A stretch of 64,000 bases of DNA from Streptomyces flavofungini (GTDB taxonomy: Bacteria; Actinomycetota; Actinomycetes; Streptomycetales; Streptomycetaceae), in the NCBI RefSeq assembly GCF_030388665.1, contig NZ_CP128846.1:2892001-2956000 (forward strand). The letters run 5' to 3'. Shown in pieces: positions 57,572 through 64,000 of this stretch. The notes beneath the pieces are model-generated. The model made no database searches. It saw only the letters and a program-made list of their open reading frames with translations, and was not told the DNA's origin. The translations under genes and the position numbers were made by a program. Positions within the stretch are counted from its first letter, which is position 1. Each line of letters opens with the position of its first letter.

Positions 57572-59002
57572 ATGCGCCGTTCCAAAATCGTCTGCACGCT
57601 GGGCCCCGCCGTCGACTCCGAAGATCAGCTCGTTTCGCTGATCGAAGCCGGAATGAACGTGGCCCGCTTCAACTTCAGCCACGGCACGCACGCCGAGCAC
57701 CAGGGCCGGTACGACCGCGTCCGGGCCGCGGCGGAGCGCACGGGCCGCGCGATCGGCGTCCTCGCCGACCTGCAGGGCCCGAAGATCCGCCTGGAGACCT
57801 TCGCGGAGGGCCCCGTCGAGCTGGTGCGCGGTGACGAGTTCACCATCACCACCGAGGACGTGCCCGGCGACAAGTCGATCTGCGGCACGACCTACAAGGG
57901 TCTGCCCGGCGACGTCTCCAAGGGCGACCAGGTCCTCATCAACGACGGCAACGTCGAGCTGCGCGTCGTCGAGGTCGCCGGACCGCGTGTGAAGACGATC
58001 GTCGTCGAGGGCGGCGTCATCTCCGACCACAAGGGCATCAACCTGCCCGGCGCGGCCGTGAACGTCCCCGCTCTGTCCGAGAAGGACATCGAGGACCTGC
58101 GGTTCGCGCTGAAGATGGGCTGCGACATGGTCGCGCTCTCCTTCGTCCGCGACGCCGACGACGTCAAGGACGTCCACAAGGTGATGGACGAGGAGGGCCG
58201 CCGGGTCCCCGTCATCGCCAAGGTGGAGAAGCCGCAGGCGGTGGCGAACATGGAGGGCGTCGTCGCGGCCTTCGACGCCGTCATGGTGGCGCGCGGCGAC
58301 CTGGCCGTGGAGTACCCGCTGGAGAAGGTCCCGATGGTGCAGAAGCGCCTCGTGGAGATGTGCCGCCGCAACGCCAAGCCGGTGATCGTCGCGACCCAGA
58401 TGATGGAGTCGATGATCACCAACTCCCGCCCCACGCGCGCCGAGGCGTCCGACGTCGCCAACGCGATCCTGGACGGCGCGGACGCGGTGATGCTGTCGGC
58501 CGAGTCCAGCGTGGGCGCGTACCCGATCGAGACCGTCAAGACGATGTCGAAGATCGTGACGGCGGCCGAGGAGGAGCTGCTCGCCAAGGGCCTGCAGCCC
58601 CTGGTCCCGGGCAAGAAGCCGCGCACGCAGGGCGGTTCGGTGGCCCGCGCCGCCTGCGAGATCGCCGACTTCCTCGACGGCAAGGCGCTGGTCGCCTTCA
58701 CCAAGTCCGGTGACACCGCCCGCCGTCTGTCCCGCTACCGCGCGGCCCAGCCGATCCTCGCCTTCACCACCGACACCAGCACCCGCAACCAGCTCGCCCT
58801 GAGCTGGGGCGTCGAGGCGCACGTCGTGCCGCACGTGGACAACACGGACGCGATGGTCGAGCTGGTCGACGCCGAGGTGCTCAAGCTCCAGCGCTACAAC
58901 GAGGGCGACACCATGGTCATCACGGCCGGTTCGCCCCCCGGCATCCCCGGCACCACCAACATGGTCCGCGTCCACCACCTGGGTGGCGGCGACCGCGACT
59001 GA
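57572..59002 (+). CDS. pyk: Pyruvate kinase
   Basis: Converts phosphoenolpyruvate and ADP to pyruvate and ATP, 476 residues. RRSKIVCTLGPAVDSEDQL opens the barrel, MNVARFNFSHG binds metal and phosphate, KVEKPQAVANMEGVV holds the catalytic Lys, and VMVARGDLAVE follows. ATATQMMESMI-type helix and the C-terminal domain are complete. ATG 57572, preceded by AGGATCG, is preferred to an upstream ATG at 57530 that would add a non-conserved 14-residue extension. Confidence 0.97.
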   Translation: MRRSKIVCTLGPAVDSEDQLVSLIEAGMNVARFNFSHGTHAEHQGRYDRVRAAAERTGRAIGVLADLQGPKIRLETFAEGPVELVRGDEFTITTEDVPGDKSICGTTYKGLPGDVSKGDQVLINDGNVELRVVEVAGPRVKTIVVEGGVISDHKGINLPGAAVNVPALSEKDIEDLRFALKMGCDMVALSFVRDADDVKDVHKVMDEEGRRVPVIAKVEKPQAVANMEGVVAAFDAVMVARGDLAVEYPLEKVPMVQKRLVEMCRRNAKPVIVATQMMESMITNSRPTRAEASDVANAILDGADAVMLSAESSVGAYPIETVKTMSKIVTAAEEELLAKGLQPLVPGKKPRTQGGSVARAACEIADFLDGKALVAFTKSGDTARRLSRYRAAQPILAFTTDTSTRNQLALSWGVEAHVVPHVDNTDAMVELVDAEVLKLQRYNEGDTMVITAGSPPGIPGTTNMVRVHHLGGGDRD

Positions 59003-59091
59003 GCCACGGGTCCACGGTCCGGCCCCCGACCAAGTTGCCGGACCGGGACCCGTTCTCTTCCGTACGACGTCGTGTGCGCGGCTTCCGTACG

Positions 59092-59132
59092 ACACCGAGG
59101 GCGCCCCCTGCGACAGGGGGCGCCCTCGGTGT
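59092..59132. terminator. Perfect 19-bp hairpin between pyk and the charged secreted protein gene
   Basis: Arms 59092-59110 and 59114-59132 pair perfectly around the loop CGA. It separates two convergent genes and is the strongest terminator in the window. TTCCGTACGAC occurs twice just before it (59059 and 59084). Confidence 0.9.
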
Positions 59133-59167
59133 TCGGCGTGCCGCGGCTCCCGGAACGGGTCCCGGGC

Positions 59168-60667
59168 TCAGTCGGTGATCGACTGGTGCAGGCCGGGGAT
59201 GGTCAGTTCACCGCCGAACTGGCCCGCCTGCTGCACCTTCACGTTGGTGAAGTAGATCAGCGGCAGGTTGAGCGGCGGCGGGTGCTCCGGGTCGAACGTG
59301 ACCGGGATCAGACCGAAGAGGTTGCCCGAGATCCGCTCGGTGTACATCGTCGTGTCGCCGCCCCGGATCGTGGACGTGGAGCCCTTGGCGGCCTGCACGT
59401 GGTACTTCTTGCCGTTCGGGCTCTCCACGATCTGGTGCAGGTCGCCGATGTCCGTGCCGCCGCTGATGATGTACTTCAGCGCCTGCTTGGTGCGGCCGTC
59501 GGGCATCTTCAGGTTCACGACGCCCTTGTAGTCCGCGCCCTTCAGGAGCAGCGAGCTGGCCTCCAGGTGCCACGGCTGGTTCGGAATCGGCGCGGGCGAC
59601 TGCTCGTCGTCACCGGCGACCTTCTTCTCCACCACGCACGGGAACGGCTTCTTGCCGTCCTCGTCCGGCGCCATCGGGTCCTTGGACTCCTCCTCGCCCT
59701 CCTCCTCGCCCTCGTCGTCGCCCTTGCCCTCGGCCTTCTCCTTGGCCTTCTCCGCCGCCTTCTCGGCCTTGTCCGCGAGGTCGTCGGCCTTGTCGGCGGC
59801 GTCCTTCAGGCGGTCCTCGGCCTTGTCCGCGGTGTCCTTCAGGCCGTCCTTCGCCTTGCCGAGGGTGTCCTCTGCGGGCTTGGTGGCCTTGCCGGAGCGG
59901 GAGTCCTCGCCGTCGGAGTCCTTGGCGTCGTCGTCCGAGGGGCCCGAGGACTTGTCGTCGCCCGACTCCTCCTCGGCCGCCCTCTCCTCTTCGGCCTTCT
60001 CCTCCTGGGCCTTCTTCTCCTTTGGCGTCAGGATGTCCTTGAGGGCGTCGCCGAGGCCCAGCGGGTCCAGCGGGTTCTTGGGCTTGTCGGGGGCGGGCTC
60101 GTCGGCCGCGTCCTCGTCGTCCTTGCCGGAGTCGCCGGAGTCCTTGCCCGAGTCCGCGCCGGAGTCGCCGGAGCCCTTGCCCGAGTCGGCGTCACCCGAC
60201 GACCCGGGCCTCGAGGAGCCCGCGTCCGCGCCGCCGCCCGAGGGCTTCGACGTACCGGACCCGCCGCCGTCCTCGCCGCCGTCCTCGCCGTCGGCCTTGT
60301 CCCTGGCCTCGTCGGCCTTCTCGCGCGCGGCCTCGGCCTTCGCCGCGGCCTCCTTCGCGGCCTTCTCCTTGGCGTCCTGCTCGTCCTCGGCGTCCTTCTC
60401 GGCGTCCTTGGACTGCTCGTCCGGCGCCGTGACGCAAGGGCCGTCCCGGAAGGGGTTCTTGGGCACGCCCGGCTTCGCCTGGGCGAGCTGGGGGGTCAGG
60501 CCCATGCCCATCAGTACGGCGGTGGGCATGGCCGCGAGGGCGATCGCCTTCCCCGCGGGCACATGCAGCCGGGTGAGCAGCGGCTTCTTCGGGGCCGCGT
60601 GCCGCGGCCCCGTTCTCCCACGGGACGTGTCCGCATCAGTCCCGCGGCGCGCCTCGTCAGCCGGCAC
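59168..60667 (-). CDS. Highly charged secreted protein of the DUF6230/DUF6114 cluster
   Basis: Predicted exported protein of 499 residues. A basic N-terminus and a hydrophobic stretch ending in GLTPQLAQAKP form a signal peptide. Residues 80-340 are low complexity, alternating Lys/Ala/Glu coiled-coil segments (EKAAKEAAAKAEAAREKAD, KAEDRLKDAADKADDLADKAE) and acidic Ser/Gly stretches. The C-terminal 150 residues form a folded domain (WHLEASSLLLKGADYKGVVNLKMPDG, ITFTNVKVQQAG-like) that resembles the DUF6230 beta-rich protein encoded upstream. Related genes are often misannotated as HypF. GTG 60667 overlaps the DUF6114 stop by 11 bases. Confidence 0.75.
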   Translation of the reverse strand: MPADEARRGTDADTSRGRTGPRHAAPKKPLLTRLHVPAGKAIALAAMPTAVLMGMGLTPQLAQAKPGVPKNPFRDGPCVTAPDEQSKDAEKDAEDEQDAKEKAAKEAAAKAEAAREKADEARDKADGEDGGEDGGGSGTSKPSGGGADAGSSRPGSSGDADSGKGSGDSGADSGKDSGDSGKDDEDAADEPAPDKPKNPLDPLGLGDALKDILTPKEKKAQEEKAEEERAAEEESGDDKSSGPSDDDAKDSDGEDSRSGKATKPAEDTLGKAKDGLKDTADKAEDRLKDAADKADDLADKAEKAAEKAKEKAEGKGDDEGEEEGEEESKDPMAPDEDGKKPFPCVVEKKVAGDDEQSPAPIPNQPWHLEASSLLLKGADYKGVVNLKMPDGRTKQALKYIISGGTDIGDLHQIVESPNGKKYHVQAAKGSTSTIRGGDTTMYTERISGNLFGLIPVTFDPEHPPPLNLPLIYFTNVKVQQAGQFGGELTIPGLHQSITD

Positions 60668-61235
60668 GGTTCCTCCCGTTCGTCCCGTTCATCGGGCTCG
60701 TTCCTGAGAAGTCGTCGGTCGCACCGCCCGTCTCCGGTACGGCTCCGTTCGCGGCCCCCGCGGCCGCGGGCTGCGGAGCCCCGTCGTCGGGTCCCCCGGC
60801 GTCGGGCGTCCGCGCGCCGCGCCTGGAGCGCTTCTCGGGCTTGAACGGCATCCAGGAGACGCCGAGCGCACCGCCGATGAGGGCGAGCAGGAAGCCCATG
60901 ACGAAGCCACCGAAGTTGGACACCACCAGGGAGACCAGGGCGAGCAGGATCGCCGCGACGCCCGCGAACACGCGGGACATCGGCTGGAACCACATGGTCA
61001 GGCCGAGCACGACCAGCAGCACGCCGATGATCAGCGATCCGGCGCCGGCGGTGGTCGCCATCCGGATGGTCATCGTGCCCAGGGTGAGGTTCGCATAGGG
61101 GAAGTACATGATCGGGATGCCGCCGAGCAGTGTCAGCAGTCCACCCCAGAACGGGCGCTGACCGCGCCACCCTCGGAACGATTGGCGCATCCGGCCAAGC
61201 CTGTTGCCAAGGCCCACTTGCGCTTCGGCGCTCAT
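60657..61235 (-). CDS. DUF6114 membrane protein
   Basis: Membrane protein of 192 residues with four helices (FWGGLLTLLGGIPIMYFPYANLTL, LIIGVLLVVLGLTMWFQPM, VAAILLALVSLVVSNFGGFVMGFLLALIGGALGVSWMP) and a Gly/Ala-rich tail. It lies between DUF6230 and the charged secreted protein, an arrangement conserved in Streptomyces as I recall. Function unknown. ATG 61235 is chosen with GAGGAG upstream; a GTG at 61289 would add 18 residues. Confidence 0.85.
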   Translation of the reverse strand: MSAEAQVGLGNRLGRMRQSFRGWRGQRPFWGGLLTLLGGIPIMYFPYANLTLGTMTIRMATTAGAGSLIIGVLLVVLGLTMWFQPMSRVFAGVAAILLALVSLVVSNFGGFVMGFLLALIGGALGVSWMPFKPEKRSRRGARTPDAGGPDDGAPQPAAAGAANGAVPETGGATDDFSGTSPMNGTNGRNRAG

Positions 61236-61447
61236 GTCGTACAGCTCCTCGGGTATGGCGTTTGGTTCTGTGTGTGCGGATTCGGGCACGGGGACGGCTG
61301 GTTGAAGTGAGATACGGCGCCCCCGCGCCCGGCCGTCTCAGCGCGACAAGTGCGGCTCAGGACAGCGATGGCCTCAACAACGGCCTCAACGTCGGCCTCG
61401 GTCGAGACGAAGCGGATGAGACTGAGGTGACCGAGGCCGCTACCGCC

Positions 61448-62065
61448 TCAGTAGCACTCGTGCTTGCCCTTCTTGACCGACATGCCGAGGCCAGAGAGCT
61501 TGAAGGTGCCGGCGGTGGTCGCCCACGCACGCTGCTTCACATCCGTGAAGCGGACCTTGTCGGCCTGCTGCGCGAACGAGTCCGGGACGTACTTGTCGCC
61601 CTTGGCCGGACCCGGGCCCTTCGTCGTACGGTCGATCGAGACACCGATGTCGACGTTGGTGAAGGTCGCGTTGGCCTTCAGGTCGTCGGCGTCGATGTAG
61701 AGCTTCTTCGCCTCGACCCTCGGGCTGCCCTTGCCGCCGGCCTTGAGGACCATCGACACATCGCCGAAGACCGGGACCGGGACGACCACGGACTGGCAGA
61801 GGTTGGTGATCTTCGCCGAATCCATGCCGACGACGGCGACCGGGTGGTTGCCCGACTTGCCGCTGTCCATCCCGCCGTACTGGACGAATCCCGTACCGTC
61901 GAGCCGATCCGCGGTCACCTTGAACTGCTGACCGGACACACTGAACGATGCCGCGAGCGCACCCTGCGAGAGGGCCACGCCTATCGCGGCCGTCGCCGCG
62001 ACGCTCGGCACCATGACCACGGCGAACCGCTTCCATCTGGTTCCGCCACGAGCCACGGACTCCAT
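61448..62065 (-). CDS. DUF6230 secreted protein (formerly mislabelled cholesterol esterase)
   Basis: Exported protein of 205 residues: signal segment RFAVVMVPSVAATAAIGVALSQGALAA, then a beta-rich domain with FSVSGQQFKVTADRLDGTGFVQYGG, ANATFTNVDIGVSIDR and the C-terminal GKHECY. One Cys is at NLCQSV and one near the end, likely a disulfide. It is first of the three-gene unit with DUF6114 and the charged protein. ATG 62065 follows AAGGAGG closely. Function unknown; a cell-envelope role is inferred from export and conservation. Confidence 0.85.
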   Translation of the reverse strand: MESVARGGTRWKRFAVVMVPSVAATAAIGVALSQGALAASFSVSGQQFKVTADRLDGTGFVQYGGMDSGKSGNHPVAVVGMDSAKITNLCQSVVVPVPVFGDVSMVLKAGGKGSPRVEAKKLYIDADDLKANATFTNVDIGVSIDRTTKGPGPAKGDKYVPDSFAQQADKVRFTDVKQRAWATTAGTFKLSGLGMSVKKGKHECY

Positions 62066-62441
62066 GACTTTCCTCCTTCTCGGACGTACATCTCCGGCCC
62101 TGACTGCTCCCGTTCGGGCGGCTCAGCCGGGCGGGGATGGGAGAAGTGCTACGTCCTCGGTTAGGAGAGCGCCCGCGTCAAGGGGCGCGCAGCGCGCCTC
62201 GATCACCGGCGATCACCCCCGAGCGACAACCACTGGTCGCGCCTGACGCATCACGCACAACCTTGCTGGACAGGCCCTGTCGGAGACCGGCAGAGACCCC
62301 CCTGTCCGAGGTCGGCGACGGTGTCGCCGACCTGCTCGGTGGGGACCCAGAATTCCCGTCTCCCGATTGGCTGTCGGACTGCGGGCAATGGACCGAGCGT
62401 GGCCGATCGTGGTGCATTCTCGGCGTCCGCACAAGGGGGTT

Positions 62442-62586
62442 CGTTACTGGCTGGTAACGGCGGGATAACCGACCCGGCACCGCCCGACGTCGGGCAACGA
62501 CAGACCGTGGCCTCAACAGGCCGCCGAGATCGGGTGATTGACGCGCATAGCCGGACAGATCACCGCCTTGGACTTACTCCAAGTAA
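62442..62586. promoter_or_regulatory. Two TTACT..AGTAA-type inverted repeats upstream of DUF6230
   Basis: CGTTAC-TGGCTG-GTAACG-like dyad (62442-62459) and TTACT-CCA-AGTAA (62574-62586) lie in the 757-nt gap between DUF6230 and the thioredoxin-TPR gene. They share TTAC/GTAA half-sites, suggesting one regulator. The rest of the gap to 62588 holds no gene that I can support. Confidence 0.45.
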
Positions 62587-62588
62587 CA

Positions 62589-62626
62589 GTGGCCGCGTTT
62601 GCCAAGATTCGGCAAAACGCGGCCAC
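62589..62626. terminator. GTGGCCGCGTTTGCC hairpin
   Basis: Left arm 62589-62603 pairs with 62611-62626 (one extra A) around AAGATTC. A strong stem in a gene-free region, possibly a second terminator for the leftward thioredoxin-TPR gene or protection from readthrough into the DUF6230 promoter. Confidence 0.65.
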
Positions 62627-62751
62627 GGTGACACTGTCTCGGCAGGCTTTTCACTTGCGTACCACGACCCGTTACGCATAACCACAGGTCAGCGAACGGG
62701 GCGGGGCAAATCCGGCAGAACGCCGGGGTGTTGCGGGAGTGTTGCCGGGGG

Positions 62752-62771
62752 CGGGGGCCCGAAGGCCCCCG
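62752..62771 (-). terminator. UUCG-tetraloop terminator of the thioredoxin-TPR gene
   Basis: On the minus strand CGGGGGCC-TTCG-GGCCCCCG forms a perfect 8-bp stem closed by the extra-stable UUCG tetraloop, 51 nt after the stop codon. Confidence 0.8.
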
Positions 62772-62822
62772 TCGGCCGGTCAGTCGGTGATCACCCGTCA
62801 GCCGGTGACCGCCGGTCGGTGA

Positions 62823-63803
62823 TCAGAAGAGCACCCGGGCGAGCGCCGTGCGGGCCGCCGTCACGCGCGGGTCGTCGGCGCCGACGACCTCGAAGAGTTC
62901 GAGCAGCCGCACGCGCGCGGTCTCCCGGTCGTCACCGGCGGTGCGCCGGACCGTCTCGACCAGGCGCCCGAAGGCGTCCTCGACATGGCCGCCGACCAGG
63001 TCCAGGTCGGCCGCGGCGATCTGGGCCGCCGCGTCGGCGGGCTTCTCCGCGGCGTCCTTGCGGACCACGGCGGGGTCCAGGTCCTGCACCCGGCGCAGCA
63101 GTTCGGCCTGGGCGAGGCCGAGCTTGGCCTCGGTGTTGCCGGGGTCGTCGCTCAGCACGTTCTTGTACGCCTGGACGGCGCCGCCGAGGTCGCCCGCGTC
63201 CAGGGCCTGGACGGCCGCTTCGAGCAGGGCGTCATAGGGTCCGGCCGGGGCGGGGGCGGGCTGCGACTCGTCACCGGAGGCGTTCGGGTCGACGACGAGG
63301 CCGGTCAGGCCGAAGCGCTCCTCGCCGACCTGGATCAGCTGGTCCAGGGTCTGGCGGATCTGCGCCTCGGGGGCCGCGCCCTGGAAGAGCGGCAGGGCCT
63401 GGCCCGCCACCACCGCGAAGACCGCCGGGATGCCCTGCACCCCGAACTGCTGCATCAGCATCTGGTTCGCGTCGACGTCGATCTTCGCGAGGACGAACCG
63501 GCCGTTGTACTCCTGCGTCAGGCGCTCCAGGAGCGGGCTGAGCTGCTTGCACGGCTCGCACCACTCGGCCCAGAAGTCGATGACGACCGGCACTTCGGTG
63601 GAGCGCTGCAGGACGTCCCGTTCGAAACCCGCCTCGTCGACGTCGATGACGAGACTCGCGGGAGACACCCCGGCACCCGCGCCCGCGCCGCCCTGCCGGG
63701 CCGCTTCGGCGCGCGCCTGCTCCGCCTTCGCCTTGGCCTCCTGGGCCGCCTTCACCGCGGCGAGGTCGACGACTCCGCTCATGGACATGTTCCGTGGCTG
63801 CAT
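62823..63803 (-). CDS. Thioredoxin-TPR fusion (CnoX/YbbN-like)
   Basis: Soluble protein of 326 residues. A charged helical head (AAVKAAQEAKAKAEQARAEAARQ) precedes a thioredoxin domain with WCEPC (Cys82, Cys85) and cis-Pro in GIPAVFAV. The C-terminal half contains tetratricopeptide-like helices (LLEAAVQALDAGDLGGAVQAYKNVLSDDPGN) as in YbbN/CnoX chaperedoxins, which protect proteins from oxidation. ATG 63803 has GGGGGAGGAT upstream. The 197 nt between this start and the window end show no further gene. Confidence 0.92.
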   Translation of the reverse strand: MQPRNMSMSGVVDLAAVKAAQEAKAKAEQARAEAARQGGAGAGAGVSPASLVIDVDEAGFERDVLQRSTEVPVVIDFWAEWCEPCKQLSPLLERLTQEYNGRFVLAKIDVDANQMLMQQFGVQGIPAVFAVVAGQALPLFQGAAPEAQIRQTLDQLIQVGEERFGLTGLVVDPNASGDESQPAPAPAGPYDALLEAAVQALDAGDLGGAVQAYKNVLSDDPGNTEAKLGLAQAELLRRVQDLDPAVVRKDAAEKPADAAAQIAAADLDLVGGHVEDAFGRLVETVRRTAGDDRETARVRLLELFEVVGADDPRVTAARTALARVLF

Positions 63804-64000
63804 GAGTACATCCTCCCCCAAGCCGCGCGGGAACCGTGCCCGTCCGTGGCCACCCGCCGGATTGCGGTGCCGCCGGTCGAACCGATTCGCCTGTTCCTTC
63901 GCCCCGCAAGGAGGACCGTGAGTCTCGCGGGGTCCCCACCCCGCCCTGTGGTTGCCGCCCGACGGGCGGTGGGACTCGCTCGCAACGGGCCGCCGCCGTA

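Noticed and set aside
59168..60667. Hydrogenase maturation protein HypF
   Set aside because: None of the acylphosphatase, zinc-finger or carbamoyltransferase motifs of HypF is present; the protein is a charged exported protein.
62137..62457. Small open frame in the gap before the thioredoxin-TPR gene
   Set aside because: No ribosome site, no homology that I recognise, and it overlaps the candidate regulatory dyads.

Overview
This is a high-GC actinobacterial chromosome segment, almost certainly from a Streptomyces. The evidence is extreme third-position GC, frequent GTG starts, GTGA/ATGA stop-start overlaps, and gene families typical of the genus (GlgE pathway, Scr1-type XRE/DUF397 pairs, DUF6230/DUF6114, NACHT proteins). 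From memory, the two flanks match the S. coelicolor order around glgE-treS-pep2-glgB and pfkA-pta-ackA-pyk-DUF6230. No rRNA, tRNA, CRISPR array or complete insertion sequence was seen.

Left flank (1-13.2 kb): the maltosyl-phosphate glucan pathway glgE (cut by the window edge), treS, pep2/mak and glgB; a GtrA-like membrane protein; a serine beta-lactamase-fold hydrolase; a HelD/HelR-like helicase; and a small thioredoxin.

First accessory block (13.3-22.9 kb): eight genes, all leftward and mostly overlapping or closely spaced. Read in transcription order they are a serine-palmitoyltransferase/CqsA-like alpha-oxoamine synthase, a small membrane protein, a SAM methyltransferase, an MMPL exporter, a CPBP membrane protease homologue, an SAM synthetase, an adenosine kinase and an imine-reductase-like oxidoreductase. 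A good promoter with a palindrome in its spacer lies at 23330-23359. I interpret this as an undescribed pathway that condenses an amino acid (possibly SAM itself) with an acyl-CoA, modifies the product and exports it, with its own SAM supply and nucleoside clearance.

Second accessory block (23.5-44.6 kb): a TetR-SMR-DUF5360 efflux operon; an AAA ATPase; a secreted GH16 glucanase with a perfect LacI-type operator; a small helical protein; an EstB-like serine hydrolase; an HTH_38-GbsR/MarR regulator; a DHA2 drug exporter with a divergent TetR and three 18-bp operators; a decayed WYL regulator; an Scr1-like set (RsbW-like ATPase, XRE, DUF397); a helical protein/DUF1023 hydrolase/lipoprotein trio; a coupled pair of NACHT membrane NTPase and HTH-TM-pseudoglycosidase; and an ArsR-type regulator.

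Right flank (44.6-64 kb): a C4-dicarboxylate carrier divergent from a CitA/CitB-type two-component system; a CUT1 sugar ABC importer without its ATPase; an XRE regulator; central carbon genes pfkA, pta-ackA and pyk; the conserved trio DUF6230, DUF6114 and a charged secreted protein; and a thioredoxin-TPR protein. Gene calls rest on protein motifs and remembered family features. No database search was run.
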